A stretch of 59,841 bases of DNA from Deinococcus piscis. Lineage in GTDB: Bacteria > Deinococcota > Deinococci > Deinococcales > Deinococcaceae. Location: the NCBI RefSeq assembly GCF_014653275.1, contig NZ_BNAL01000019.1, positions 1 through 59,841 on the forward strand, read 5' to 3'. A program made the position numbers and the translations under genes. Every line of letters starts with the position of its first letter. Within the stretch, counting starts at the first letter, position 1. Below, one piece after another: positions 35,083-44,452 of the stretch. The notes below the pieces were generated by a model, which worked only from the letters and a program-made list of their open reading frames with translations, did not search any database and was not told the origin of the DNA.

Positions 35083-35198
35083 GATCCGCTCTTCATTCTC
35101 TGGGGGTAGTGTGCCGCTTGGCCGGGCGAGGCCAATATCAACCCCCTGTAAATCCCACTTCACCGGCCAGCGGGCCACAACCGGCACAATGGCAGGCC

Positions 35199-36446
35199 AT
35201 GAACACCCGCATCGCCGGCAAGAAAGTTCTGACCATCATCCTGGCCGGCGGCAAAGGCAGCCGCTTGGCCCCCTTGACCGATCAGGTCGCCAAGCCAGCT
35301 GTCCCCTTTTTGGGCACCTACCGGCTGATTGACTTTTCGCTGTCCAACGTGGTTCATAGCGGGCTGCAGGACGTGTGGATTATCGAGCAGTACCTGCCGC
35401 ACAGCCTCAATACCCACCTGGCTGGGGGCCGTCCCTGGGACCTGGACCGCACACGCGGCGGCCTGGAAGTGATGCCGCCCTTTTCTGGCCCGCAGGACGG
35501 TGACGGCGGCTTCGCAGAAGGCAATGCCCACGCCCTGGCGCTGCATACTGAGCTGATCCGCGACTCGGGGGCCGAGGTGGTGCTGGTGCTGAGCGCCGAC
35601 CACATTTACAAGCTGGACTACGCACCCGTGATCGAGCAGCACCTGAAGACCGGAGCCAGCGTCACCATGGTGACCACAGAGATCCGCGACGAGAGCGAGG
35701 CCACCCGCTTTAGCAATGTCCGGGCCGATGGGCAAGGCAAGGTCACTGAGTTTGCCTACAAACCGGAGGAGCCGCTGGGCCGCACCGTGGCCTGCGAAGT
35801 CTTCGTGTACGGCACCGAACTGCTGCTGTCTACCCTCAGTCAGCTGGAACAGGAAGGCCAGCTGGGCGACTACGGTGAGCACCTGCTCCCCCGGCTGGTG
35901 GAGCGCGGCGACGCCTACACCTATCCGCTGGAAGGCTACTGGCTGGACGTGGGCACCCTGAGCGCCTATCACCAAGCACACCGTGATTTTCTGGATGGCA
36001 TCGGTCTGGCCCTAGACGACCCCAAATGGCCCTTCATCACGTCGTCCATCACCCGGCCACCCACCCGCATTCGCCCCGAAGGCACCATCAACGAATCGTT
36101 CGTCTGCGGCGGAGCGGAGATTGCAGGCACGGTGGTGCGCAGCCTTATCGGTCCCGGCGCAGTGGTGGAACAGGGAGCCGAAGTCCGCGACTCTATCGTG
36201 CTGGCGGGGGCCGTGATCCAGGCTGGGGCGCAGGTAGGCCGGGCCATCGTGGACCGCGACGCCATCATTGGTGCAAAAGCAGTGGTGGGCGGACGGTCAG
36301 CCAACGCCCGGCTTTGCGTCGTGGGGGCCGCCGCCAGGGTGGAGGCTGAAGCCACGCTCCGTCCCAACCTGCAAGTGCCTCCCGGTGCTCACTTGCGCGC
36401 AGGAAACGAGGAGAAGGTGGCCGAAGAGCTCAGCGGCGAACACTGA
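35199..36446 (+). CDS. glgC: Glucose-1-phosphate adenylyltransferase
   Basis: A 415-residue enzyme that makes ADP-glucose from ATP and glucose 1-phosphate, the first committed step of glycogen synthesis. The nucleotide loop ILAGGKGSRLAPLT, the KPAVPFLGTYRLIDFSLSN block, LSADHIYKLDY and EGYWLDVGTLSAYHQAH are all standard. The C-terminal third has left-handed beta-helix repeats (GPGAVVEQGAEVRDSIV and following). CACAAT lies 8 bases before the ATG. No other glycogen gene is in the window. Confidence 0.94.
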   Translation: MNTRIAGKKVLTIILAGGKGSRLAPLTDQVAKPAVPFLGTYRLIDFSLSNVVHSGLQDVWIIEQYLPHSLNTHLAGGRPWDLDRTRGGLEVMPPFSGPQDGDGGFAEGNAHALALHTELIRDSGAEVVLVLSADHIYKLDYAPVIEQHLKTGASVTMVTTEIRDESEATRFSNVRADGQGKVTEFAYKPEEPLGRTVACEVFVYGTELLLSTLSQLEQEGQLGDYGEHLLPRLVERGDAYTYPLEGYWLDVGTLSAYHQAHRDFLDGIGLALDDPKWPFITSSITRPPTRIRPEGTINESFVCGGAEIAGTVVRSLIGPGAVVEQGAEVRDSIVLAGAVIQAGAQVGRAIVDRDAIIGAKAVVGGRSANARLCVVGAAARVEAEATLRPNLQVPPGAHLRAGNEEKVAEELSGEH

Positions 36447-36456
36447 ATATTTTGCC

Positions 36457-36485
36457 TTGACACCTCTCCTGACGGGAGCTATCTT
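36457..36485 (+). promoter_or_regulatory. Consensus promoter of tRNA-Lys
   Basis: TTGACA (36457-36462) and TATCTT (36480-36485) are separated by 17 bases, and the tRNA begins 13 bases after the -10. It is the closest match to the sigma-70-type consensus that I found in the window. Confidence 0.85.
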
Positions 36486-36497
36486 ACTTGGGCTAAC

Positions 36498-36573
<76 letters not shown>

Positions 36574-36578
36574 AGCCA

Positions 36579-36609
36579 GCCCCCACCTTCACAAGTGGGG
36601 CTTTTTTTA
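36579..36609 (+). terminator. Terminator of tRNA-Lys
   Basis: CCCCAC (36581-36586) pairs with GTGGGG (36595-36600), followed by C and seven T. It ends the tRNA transcript. Confidence 0.9.
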
Positions 36610-36620
36610 TGCTGTCTGCT

Positions 36621-36893
36621 TTAGCTCTGGCTGGGGTCCTCGTGACCCTCGGCCCGGTCCAGCGCCTGGTTGGCCTCGGCGCTGGCTTCACCGCCGGTCA
36701 TGGCGGCCACTTCGGCACTGCTCAGGGCTTCGCCGTCAGGCGTGGACCACGCCGAATCCTGCATGACCACCGGAGCTGGCCCCTGCTCGGCCTGCGGCAT
36801 AGCAGGGTCGCCCGCTTGAGACTGATGAGGCAGCTCGTTGCCAGCGGGACTGATTTCCGGCACCACCGAGATGGAATCGTCATTCTGGGTCAT
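36621..36893 (-). CDS. Small acidic, disordered hypothetical protein
   Basis: A 90-residue protein rich in Ala, Glu, Asp, Gln, Pro and Ser with no hydrophobic core, probably disordered. CATGCT lies 7 bases before the chosen ATG (36893), matching the leaderless pattern. It resembles the small protein at 5870-6121 in composition and in starting MTQ, but I do not see real homology. Function unknown. Confidence 0.5.
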   Translation of the reverse strand: MTQNDDSISVVPEISPAGNELPHQSQAGDPAMPQAEQGPAPVVMQDSAWSTPDGEALSSAEVAAMTGGEASAEANQALDRAEGHEDPSQS

Positions 36894-37073
36894 ACCCCCG
36901 AGCATGCGCTGGGGATGTCAGCGGCAGGTAATCTGGGTACAGCGCAGGGCTTTACTCTCCGCCCTGCTGACCCGTGTCCTCACCCAAAAGAGAGCTGTGC
37001 GGCTTCCGCATAGGCGCAACAGGCTTGGCCGCTCCCTGAACTCCTGATGAACTCGTTATGGTCCACTGACGCT

Positions 37074-38045
37074 ATGCCTGCTTTTGCCGCCTTCGTTGTC
37101 GCCCTATGTACCATATGGAGTTGGAGCACCGCGCTGGCTGGACCGCAAGATACGCTGCGGCTGGCGCTGCTCAGCGATATCAATGGTCCTTATGGCACTG
37201 CGGGCTACTCGCCTGAGGTTCACCGCGCCCTGGCGCAGATTCTTGCCTGGCAGCCGGACGCCGTGCTGTCCGCAGGTGACCTGATAGCGGGGCAAAAAGC
37301 CAGCCTGAGTGACGCGCAAGTTCGGGCGATGTGGGCTGCGTTCGGGCGCGAGGTGCAAACACCGTTGGCGCAGGCAGGTCTGCCCTTCGGCTTCGCCCTC
37401 GGCAACCATGACGCTGCTCAGGCCCGTGACCGGCACGAGGCGGCCAGCTACTGGCGCAGTCAGCGCCCACTCCTCAATGGGGCAGATACGGCTCAGCAGC
37501 CTTTCAACCACAGCTTTACCCTGCACTCGGCGTCGGGCAAAACATTGTTTGTGGCGGCGATTGACGCACCGCAGGCCGACCTGAGCGACTCAACCCTGAG
37601 CTGGCTAGAGTCCCAATTGGCTTCGGCAGCGGCACAGGCAGCAGGGGCACGGCTGGTCCTGGGTCACTTGCCCCTGGCAGCCGTGAGCAGCGGCAAGAAC
37701 AAAGTGGGTGAAGTGCTTCAGCCAGCGGACGCCCAGGCCCTGGCCCGCATTATCGAAAGTACTAGGACGCTGGCTTATGTCAGTGGGCACCACGCCGCCG
37801 CCTACCCAGCCCGCTGGAACGGTACCGGCGCACTGGCAACGGGCGGCATCGGTGGGCGCGACTACATCGGGCAGCCAGGCAGTGCCCGCAGCACCTGGAT
37901 GCGCCTGTGGGTGGACCTGCAAAGTGGCCACGCCCGCGCCGAAATCGTGGACGTGAGCACAGGTCAGCCGGTGCCGCCAGCCACCCTGCCCGCCCACATT
38001 GAGGGCCTGGGCGGGCCGCTGGTCCGAAGCCTGATATGGCCCTGA
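37074..38045 (+). CDS. Exported metallophosphoesterase
   Basis: A 323-residue calcineurin-like phosphoesterase with a signal peptide (about 1-23). Metal-site blocks are LLSDINGPYG (Asn in place of the usual DxH histidine, as in one subfamily), SAGDLIAGQ, LGNHDAA, LGHLPLAAV and SGHHAAAYP. It should act outside the membrane on a phosphate ester of unknown identity. The start is the ATG beginning MPAFAAF, giving a proper signal peptide; an in-frame ATG lies 27 bases upstream. The next gene on the other strand is broken. Confidence 0.8.
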   Translation: MPAFAAFVVALCTIWSWSTALAGPQDTLRLALLSDINGPYGTAGYSPEVHRALAQILAWQPDAVLSAGDLIAGQKASLSDAQVRAMWAAFGREVQTPLAQAGLPFGFALGNHDAAQARDRHEAASYWRSQRPLLNGADTAQQPFNHSFTLHSASGKTLFVAAIDAPQADLSDSTLSWLESQLASAAAQAAGARLVLGHLPLAAVSSGKNKVGEVLQPADAQALARIIESTRTLAYVSGHHAAAYPARWNGTGALATGGIGGRDYIGQPGSARSTWMRLWVDLQSGHARAEIVDVSTGQPVPPATLPAHIEGLGGPLVRSLIWP

Positions 38046-38052
38046 GTAGCCC

Positions 38053-38412
38053 TCAGACTTCAGGGCCTGCGGGTGGCCGCAGGCCCAGCGCAGCCCACCG
38101 CTCGATGTAACCACGCACTTCGGCCTCGTCGGCAAACAGGCTGAAGCGGTACAGAAACCGGGCAGCACTTTCCCACCACTCTGGGGCAGCGGGATAGCGG
38201 CGCAGGTAGCCCACCCGCTGCGCCTCGTCCCAGTCCAGTGAATCTGCCTAGGTGCTCCAGGCCGCGCTGTACACTTCGCCGTCGCCCATGCGCCAGCCCA
38301 TGCTGTGAGGGCCAAAGTCCGGAAAGGCCGCCCAGAGGGGAGGCATTTCGCCGTGTTCAGCCACTTCAGCCGCTATACGTTCACGGATGGCCGCGCCGTA
38401 GTCAAAGGTCAT
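38053..38412 (-). pseudogene. Hypothetical gene interrupted by one amber codon
   Basis: A 119-codon frame from ATG (38410-38412) to TGA (38053-38055), interrupted by a single TAG at codon 55 (38248-38250). Both halves read as ordinary high-GC protein with no frameshift: 54 residues with MGWRMGDGEVYSAAW before the stop, and a Trp/Arg/Glu-rich part with DEAQRVGYLRRYP and WWESAARFLYRFS after it. TAGGGT lies 6 bases before the ATG, so the promoter looks intact. This is a recent pseudogene, a sequencing error or, less likely, stop read-through. The family is unknown. Confidence 0.7.
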
Positions 38413-38421
38413 GGCCCTACC

Positions 38422-39183
38422 CTAGCCCCGAAGCGGCCCGAGCGCTGCGTACCATGCGCGGAACCGCACGGCCCTTTCAGCTCCGGGCGACACGAAAAAG
38501 GGTGAGAGCCGCTCTGTCAGCCAGGCACGAATTTCGGCCTCCGGCTCGCCGCGTGCGGTGGCAGCCAGGGTATTGGAATGGGTCAGCAGATAAGCCACCA
38601 GTCCCGGCAGCGAGAAGGGCAAGTCCAGCAGGAAGTGGTTTTCCTCGAAGCTGAACCCTGCCTGGGCTGCCTCGCGGCTCCCGAACGGCTCCCGGTGGCG
38701 TGGGGGCGCAGGATACCGCCCGAAATAAGCCTCCGCAAATCTGCCAAAGTCCGGCTCCTGCGGCATTTCTCCCACGAAATAGCAGTCGTAGAGAAACAGC
38801 ACCCCTGTAGGCTTCAGGGTGCGCTGGACTTCGGCCAGAAAAGCGGCGCGGTCAAACCAGTGAAACGCCTGCGAGACGGTCAGCACATCCAGGCAATGGT
38901 CCGGGAGTGGCAACGATTCCGCCGGTGCCTGAGCAAAAGCAATGCGCGTATGCGCCGGAGCCTGTGTCAGCATCGCTTCCGAACTGTCGAAGGCCCGCAC
39001 TTCATTCACCAGCTCTGCCAGCGCCAGGCTGGAGAGTCCCGTGCCACAGGCCACGTCTGCGCCCAGGGTGTGGCCGTTCAGCAAAGGCCGCAACCGTTCC
39101 AGCACGGCCGGATGAAAATAGGGGCGGCCTGCCGCGTACCGCTGAGCTTCGGCCCTGCCATCAAATGGATTGTGCACGGTCAT
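38422..39183 (-). CDS. Class I SAM-dependent methyltransferase
   Basis: A 253-residue methyltransferase of the UbiE/COQ5-like group. Motif I reads GADVACGTGLSSLAL, followed by an acidic position (AFDSSEAML), LPLPDHCLDVLTVSQAFHWFD and TLKPTGVLFLY. The substrate is not identifiable. TATAGT lies 6 bases before the ATG. It is followed at once by the broken gene on the same strand and lies next to the cst-like cluster without obvious link to it. Confidence 0.8.
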   Translation of the reverse strand: MTVHNPFDGRAEAQRYAAGRPYFHPAVLERLRPLLNGHTLGADVACGTGLSSLALAELVNEVRAFDSSEAMLTQAPAHTRIAFAQAPAESLPLPDHCLDVLTVSQAFHWFDRAAFLAEVQRTLKPTGVLFLYDCYFVGEMPQEPDFGRFAEAYFGRYPAPPRHREPFGSREAAQAGFSFEENHFLLDLPFSLPGLVAYLLTHSNTLAATARGEPEAEIRAWLTERLSPFFVSPGAERAVRFRAWYAALGPLRG

Positions 39184-39204
39184 GACCGCACTATAAGCAG
39201 TCTC

Positions 39205-39522
39205 TCAGCCACGCAGCAGCTTGACCGCCCGCACCACATCTGCCGGAGTCACAGCCTCGCCGGGGCGGGCGCGGCAGCCGCTGGCGTACTGTTCGAGTAC
39301 CACGTCGCCGGCGGCGTCCAGAGCGCTGCGGACCCCCGAAAGCTGGGTCAGGACATCATGGCAGTCGCGGCCTTCTTCAATCATGCGCTGTAGCCCGCGC
39401 ACCTGTCCCTCAATGCGCCGCAGGCGGGCCAGAATCTTGCGGTCGGTATCGGACAGCGGAATGGTCGGCGCGGCAGCTTCGGCCTCTGCGCCAGCTTGAG
39501 AGCCCCGAACGGATTTGGTCAT
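39205..39522 (-). CDS. CsoR-family repressor, CstR-like persulfide sensor
   Basis: A 105-residue DUF156 protein. An acidic N-terminal tail of about 22 residues precedes the helical bundle RKILARLRRIEGQVRGLQRMIEEGRDCHDVLTQL. Two cysteines, Cys54 and Cys83, match the sensing pair. The histidine that copper-sensing CsoR uses four residues before the second cysteine is Tyr79 here, so persulfide sensing (CstR type) is more likely than copper sensing. It lies 13 bases downstream of the rhodanese gene; the pair diverges from the dioxygenase operon, with two matching operators between. Confidence 0.82.
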   Translation of the reverse strand: MTKSVRGSQAGAEAEAAAPTIPLSDTDRKILARLRRIEGQVRGLQRMIEEGRDCHDVLTQLSGVRSALDAAGDVVLEQYASGCRARPGEAVTPADVVRAVKLLRG

Positions 39523-39535
39523 ACCCCTGCCCCCT

Positions 39536-39937
39536 TCACCGGCTTACCGGATAGCCGGCGCTCTGCCAGGCGTTCATGCCGCCCGACACGTTGATGATGC
39601 GTCCGTGCCCGGCCCCAGCCAGCAAGCTGCTGGCCTGAGCGCTGCGGCTTCCACTGCGGCAGATGACATACACGTCGCGGTCCCGCGGCACTTCATTCAC
39701 GCGTCCGCTCAGTTCCGCCAGTGGAATCAGCACGGCACCGTCAATGTGCCCGCCCGCGTATTCGGCAGGTGTCCGCACGTCCAGCACGTACGCCCCCTGA
39801 GCATGGGCGCTGCGCAGCGCCGCAATATCCACAGTCTGGTAGTCGGCAGCCGCCGGAGCCGGGGCACAGGCCCCCAGGCCCAGCACGCCGAGCAGGGCCG
39901 CCTTGATGGTTGGGGTGAGATTCACAGTGAAATTCAT
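39536..39937 (-). CDS. Lipoprotein rhodanese (sulfurtransferase)
   Basis: A 133-residue single-domain rhodanese. The N-terminus ends in a lipobox (GLGAC, Cys24), so it should sit at the outer face of the inner membrane. The domain has [17 protein letters not shown] and the active-site loop CRSGSRS with Cys93. It likely passes sulfane sulfur to or from persulfides. The ATG at 39937 has a GAAAGGA ribosome site; the frame continues upstream but would cross the operator region. First gene of the minus-strand arm of the sulfur cluster. Confidence 0.85.
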   Translation of the reverse strand: MNFTVNLTPTIKAALLGVLGLGACAPAPAAADYQTVDIAALRSAHAQGAYVLDVRTPAEYAGGHIDGAVLIPLAELSGRVNEVPRDRDVYVICRSGSRSAQASSLLAGAGHGRIINVSGGMNAWQSAGYPVSR

Positions 39938-40004
39938 AGACAGATTCCTTTCGGACAGAGAAGACACGGGGGCGCGAGCAGATATGCCCAAAACCAATAG
40001 CATT

Positions 40005-40021
40005 TATACCCCCATAGGGTA
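40005..40021 (-). promoter_or_regulatory. CstR-type operator in the rhodanese-cstR promoter
   Basis: TATACCCCCATAGGGTA is a C-tract/G-tract inverted repeat with A/T flanks, the form expected of CsoR/CstR operators. On the minus strand it overlaps the spacer and a TATAAA -10 of the rhodanese promoter. Confidence 0.7.
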
Positions 40022-40029
40022 CTTGACGC

Positions 40030-40048
40030 TATACCCCCAGGGGGTTTA
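40030..40048 (+). promoter_or_regulatory. CstR-type operator in the dioxygenase operon promoter
   Basis: TATACCCCCAGGGGGTTTA is the better of the two inverted repeats. It fills the spacer between TTGACG (40023-40028) and TTACTT (40046-40051), 17 bases apart, upstream of the ATG at 40107. A bound tetrameric repressor would block polymerase. Confidence 0.75.
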
Positions 40049-40106
40049 CTTTGACAAGCAGGCAAGAGCCCCCAATCCCACACACCTCAGTCCCAAAGGA
40101 GATTCC

Positions 40107-41522
40107 ATGTTCTTTAAACGCTTTTATGACGAAGACCTCGCCCAAGCCAGCTATATGGTGGGCTGCCAGAAAACCGGTGAATGCCTGGTGATTGACCCTG
40201 TCCGCGACATCGCCATCTATCAGGGCGAAGCCCAGGCCCAGGGCCTGCGCCTGACCCACATCACCGAAACCCACATTCACGCCGACTACCTCAGCGGCGG
40301 GCGCGAACTGGCCCTGGCCGCACCGGACGCCCAGTTCCTGGTGTCGGACGAGGGCGGCGAAGGCTGGCAGTACACCTACAGCACCCCCAATATGAAAAAG
40401 CTGCGTCACGGCGATAGCTTCATGGTGGGCAACGTGCGGGTGGACGTGCGCCACACGCCCGGCCATACCCCCGAAAGTCTTAGCTTTGTGGTGACCGACA
40501 CCCCCCGGGGCAATGAGCCTGTGATGGTCTTTACCGGCGACTTTGTCTTTGTGGGCGATATTGGCCGCCCCGACCTGCTTGATGAGGCGGCTGGCGGCCA
40601 GGACACCCGCTTTCAGGGGGCCAAGGACATGTTCCGCAGCCTGAAAGAGCAATTCCTGACCCTGCCGGGGTATGTGCAGGTATGGCCCGCGCACGGTTCG
40701 GGCAGCGCCTGCGGCAAATCGCTGGGGGCCGTGCCCAGCACCACGGTGGGCTACGAATCCGACCTGTCATGGTGGGCCAGGTATGTGAAGCAGGACAACG
40801 AACAAGGCTTTATGGACGAGCTGCTCAGCGGCCAGCCCGACGCCCCGCTCTACTACGGGCGTATGAAAGCCCAGAACCGTGGCGGCATGGCCGTGCTGGG
40901 TCAAGTGGCACCGCTTCCCGAGCTGAGCGCTCCCGAAGCCAACGCCAAGATGGACGGAGGCGTCATGCTGATTGACCCCCGCGCCAAAGAGGAGTATCAC
41001 CGGGCAGCGCCGCAGTGCTCGGTCAACCTGCCCAGCCCCAAGAAGTTCGAAACCTGGGCCGGCTGGCTGCTGCGCCCCGAAGACCGCGACTATATGCTGC
41101 TCGCCCGTGACGCCGCACACGCCGAGGAACTGCGCCGGGGCCTGTGGATGGTGGGTCTGGACAACGTGGTCGGCTACGTGACCAGCGTCGAAGGCCTGGA
41201 TACCAAAGCCGTACCGCCCATCTCGCCCGATGAAGCCGCCCAGCAAGAAGGAGCGCCCATTCTGGACGTGCGCAACAAGACCGAGTACGCCGGGGGCCAC
41301 ATCCCCGGTGCGCGGCAACTGCACGCAGGCCGCCTGGCCTGGAAGTTGGACGAACTCCCCAAAGACGCGACCCTGGTGGTGCACTGCCAGTCGGGTGCCC
41401 GCAGCGCCGCCGCCGCCAGCTTCCTGGGCAGCCTGGGCTACGACGTTCTGGAAATTGAAGGCGGTTTCGAGCACTGGGAAAAAGCCAAGCCTCAGCAGAT
41501 CGCCCGGGAACAACAGGAATGA
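40107..41522 (+). CDS. Persulfide dioxygenase-rhodanese fusion, CstB-like
   Basis: A 471-residue three-part enzyme. An N-terminal metallo-beta-lactamase domain (about 1-235) has [10 protein letters not shown] (His56, His58, Asp60), [24 protein letters not shown] and [12 protein letters not shown], as in ETHE1-type persulfide dioxygenases, which oxidise glutathione or bacillithiol persulfide to sulfite. A first rhodanese domain lacks a catalytic cysteine; the second has CQSGAR with Cys427. CstB of Staphylococcus has the same plan and yields thiosulfate. An AAAGGAG ribosome site precedes the ATG. It heads the plus-strand operon. Confidence 0.9.
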   Translation: MFFKRFYDEDLAQASYMVGCQKTGECLVIDPVRDIAIYQGEAQAQGLRLTHITETHIHADYLSGGRELALAAPDAQFLVSDEGGEGWQYTYSTPNMKKLRHGDSFMVGNVRVDVRHTPGHTPESLSFVVTDTPRGNEPVMVFTGDFVFVGDIGRPDLLDEAAGGQDTRFQGAKDMFRSLKEQFLTLPGYVQVWPAHGSGSACGKSLGAVPSTTVGYESDLSWWARYVKQDNEQGFMDELLSGQPDAPLYYGRMKAQNRGGMAVLGQVAPLPELSAPEANAKMDGGVMLIDPRAKEEYHRAAPQCSVNLPSPKKFETWAGWLLRPEDRDYMLLARDAAHAEELRRGLWMVGLDNVVGYVTSVEGLDTKAVPPISPDEAAQQEGAPILDVRNKTEYAGGHIPGARQLHAGRLAWKLDELPKDATLVVHCQSGARSAAAASFLGSLGYDVLEIEGGFEHWEKAKPQQIAREQQE

Positions 41523-42196
41523 ACGGCATTCAAATGCAGCCCCCTCTCCCCACAGCGCCTTCTGAGCGGCAGGTGCACTGGCAGGGGGTCTATACCACCA
41601 AAGACCCCACTGCCGTCAGTTGGTTTCAGGCTGCGCCGACGCCCTCGCTGGAACTGATTCAGGGGCTAGACCTCAGCGCCCACGCCCAAATGGTGGACAT
41701 CGGCGGCGGCACCAGTGCGCTGGCCGGAGCACTGCTGGTACAGGGACTGGACATTACGGTGCTGGACATCGCGCCTGCAGCCCTGGCCTATGCTCAGGCC
41801 CGCCTGGGTGAAGCGGCGCAGCAGGTGCAGTGGGTGGCTGCCGACATTCTTGACGCCGAGCAGCTGGCAGAACACCTCGCGCCGGGCAGTGTAGAAATTT
41901 GGCATGACCGCGCTGTGTTTCACTTTTTGCACGGCGACGAGCGCCTTCAGTACGTGGAAGCAGCGGCCCGCGCCGTGGCCCCCGGCGGCTACGCCATCAT
42001 CGGCACCTTTGCGCCGGACGGCCCGGAGCGGTGCAGCGGCCTGAGCGTCAGGCGCTACAGCGCCGAAGCCCTGGCCGAAATGTTTGCGCCCGCTTTTCAG
42101 CTGGTCAGTGCCCAGCGCCATGAGCACATCACGCCGGGCGGCAGCGTGCAGGCGTTTACCTTTGTCACCTTGCAGCGCACCGCAGGTCCCGCATGA
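41519..42196 (+). CDS. Class I SAM methyltransferase in the sulfur operon
   Basis: A 225-residue methyltransferase. The opening [19 protein letters not shown] is followed by motif [36 protein letters not shown] and [11 protein letters not shown]. It overlaps the dioxygenase gene by 4 bases (ATGA) and the TauE gene by 4, so it belongs to the operon. A sulfur-linked substrate, perhaps a thiol or sulfide, is an inference from position alone. An ATG 15 bases further in is an alternative start. Confidence 0.8.
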   Translation: MNGIQMQPPLPTAPSERQVHWQGVYTTKDPTAVSWFQAAPTPSLELIQGLDLSAHAQMVDIGGGTSALAGALLVQGLDITVLDIAPAALAYAQARLGEAAQQVQWVAADILDAEQLAEHLAPGSVEIWHDRAVFHFLHGDERLQYVEAAARAVAPGGYAIIGTFAPDGPERCSGLSVRRYSAEALAEMFAPAFQLVSAQRHEHITPGGSVQAFTFVTLQRTAGPA

Positions 42197-42954
42197 ACCT
42201 CCTCGCGTGGATGGGCGCCCTGCTGATCGGCCTGAGCCTGGGCCTGCTCGGCTCGGGCGGCTCGATTCTGACCGTGCCGGTGCTGGTGTATCTGGCCGGT
42301 GTCGAAGAGAAGCTGGCGATTGCCCAGAGCCTCGCCATCGTGGGCGGCATCAGCCTCTTTGGAGCCATTCCGTATATCCGCTCCCGGCAGGTGGACTGGC
42401 GCAGCGTGGTGCTGTTCGGCATTCCCGGGGTGATAGGCACCTACGCCGGAGCCGCCCTGAGCAGCTCCCTGAGCGGCGCAGTGCAATTGATGCTGTTCGC
42501 CGCCGTGATGATTCTGGCTGCCGTGATGATGTTCCGGCCCAAGCCCGAAGCAGAGAGCGCCGAAACGCACCACCGCTCCCCGCTGAAGATCGGAGCCGAG
42601 GGTCTGGGTGTGGGCCTCTTGACCGGCCTGGTGGGCGTGGGCGGCGGCTTTCTGATTATTCCCGCGCTGGTGCTGCTGGGCGGCCTGCCCATGAGCCTGG
42701 CAGTGGGCACCAGCCTGCTGATTATTGCGGCCAAGAGTTTTGCGGGCTTTTACAAATACGCCCATCTGCTGGGCCTGGAGAACATGGACTGGTCGCTGAT
42801 TGCCCTGTTCACTGCCATCGGCGTGGCGGGCAGTTTCCTGGGCAGCATCATCGGCAAGAACGTCTCAAATGGGGCGCTGCGCCGGGGCTTTGCTGGTTTC
42901 CTGGTCCTGATGGGCCTCTACGTGCTGGGCACCAACTTGCCCAAAGTGCTCTAG
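42193..42954 (+). CDS. TauE/SafE family sulfite exporter
   Basis: A 253-residue membrane protein with about eight helices in two related halves, each with a glycine-rich start ([17 protein letters not shown] and [20 protein letters not shown]). TauE/SafE proteins export sulfite or sulfoacetate. Sulfite is the direct product of persulfide dioxygenase, so an exporter in the same operon makes sense. Overlaps the methyltransferase gene by ATGA. Confidence 0.9.
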   Translation: MNLLAWMGALLIGLSLGLLGSGGSILTVPVLVYLAGVEEKLAIAQSLAIVGGISLFGAIPYIRSRQVDWRSVVLFGIPGVIGTYAGAALSSSLSGAVQLMLFAAVMILAAVMMFRPKPEAESAETHHRSPLKIGAEGLGVGLLTGLVGVGGGFLIIPALVLLGGLPMSLAVGTSLLIIAAKSFAGFYKYAHLLGLENMDWSLIALFTAIGVAGSFLGSIIGKNVSNGALRRGFAGFLVLMGLYVLGTNLPKVL

Positions 42955-43206
42955 AGCTGGGCGCTGCTGCGCTGGCTTGCCCGTCGGAATGACGATGGTG
43001 ACGCCGCCTGCAAAAAGGCCATTCACGTCTCCCGAGCGGCCCTGGTCCGCAGCTCCGCACCTGCCTCCATCTCACGCCTTCATCTCTGCGCTTCTGGCAG
43101 AGAGTGGCAAGCTGCGCCCCTGTACTCTCAGCGGCGACGCTCTGGCTCCCCACCCTCCACTTGGCCGCTGTGCGGCTTGCTCCACTGTTTCCGAAAGGAC
43201 ACCGTT

Positions 43207-43775
43207 ATGAATGATCTGCTTCACCTGCTTCAATCGCCCTGGCCCTGGTGGGTCGGCGGACCACTGATCGGCCTGACCGTGCCGCTCCTGCTGTGGCTGG
43301 GCAACAAATCCTTTGGCATTTCCTCCAACCTGCGCCACGGCTGCGCCATCTTGCTGCCCGAACAGGCCAAGCCCAGCTTCTTTCGGTACGACTGGCGTAA
43401 GGAAAAGTGGAACCTGATGTTCGCCGCTGGCCTGGTGCTGGGCGGGCTGCTGGCGGGCGGCGTCTTTGCCAACCCGGAGCCGAGCGCGCTCAGCGAAGGC
43501 GGCCTGAGGGCGGTGCAGAGCCTGGGCGTAGAGCTGCGCCCCGGCCTGGTGCCCGCAGAGTTGCAAGACCTGAGCCGACCCGGCGTGTGGCTGATTCTGG
43601 CTCTGAGTGGCCTGCTGGTCGGCTTTGGCACCCGCTACGGCGGCGGCTGCACCTCCGGGCACGCGATTACCGGCCTGAGCACCCTGCAAAAGCCCAGCCT
43701 GATCGCCACCGCAGCCTTCTTCGCAGGTGGGATTCTGAGCGCCAACCTGCTGCTGCCCCTGCTGATGAGGTTCGT

Positions 43776-43779
<4 letters not shown>
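43207..43779 (+). CDS. YeeE/YedE family transporter, first half
   Basis: A 190-residue membrane protein. NLRHGCAIL and [21 protein letters not shown] carry the conserved cysteines of the YeeE/YedE (thiosulfate or sulfur-compound transport) family. With the next gene it makes a two-part transporter. A gap of 252 bases separates it from the TauE gene, in which I see no clear promoter or terminator, but a GAAAGGA ribosome site precedes the ATG. Confidence 0.87.
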
Positions 43780-44240
<461 letters not shown>

Positions 44241-44404
44241 GTGGGGCGGCTGAAACGGGCAACCTGACTGGAAGGCCACCAGGGGCACAGCCCGCATTCC
44301 GGGAAGGAGTAGCGGGCTAACATGGGAAATTCAGCCCTCCCCACCGGGGAGCGTTCTTTGGTCATTCCGTTTGCCCAGCCTGTTTTCCCAAGGAGTTCCT
44401 GCCC

Positions 44405-44452
44405 ATGCTTGATATCTGCCCGGCCTACCTCTTGCCTGGAGTCCGCCCGTGA
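44405..44452 (+). CDS. Possible 15-codon leader ORF coupled to the DUF808 gene
   Basis: ATG at 44405, preceded by an AAGGAG ribosome site 9 bases upstream, opens MLDICPAYLLPGVRP and ends in TGA at 44450-44452. The stop overlaps the GTG start of the DUF808 gene (GTGA). The strong ribosome site belongs to this mini-ORF, not to the GTG, which suggests that ribosomes reach the DUF808 gene by coupling. No amino-acid run typical of attenuators is present. Confidence 0.42.
   Translation: MLDICPAYLLPGVRP

Noticed and set aside
42955..43206. Possible extra gene or promoter between the TauE and YeeE genes
   Set aside because: No convincing frame, -10 or operator is visible in these 252 bases, so nothing was called.
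44289..44318. AGCCCGC/GCGGGCT hairpin after the sulfur cluster
   Set aside because: It has no T-run and only a seven-base stem; it may end the operon but I cannot support it as a terminator.
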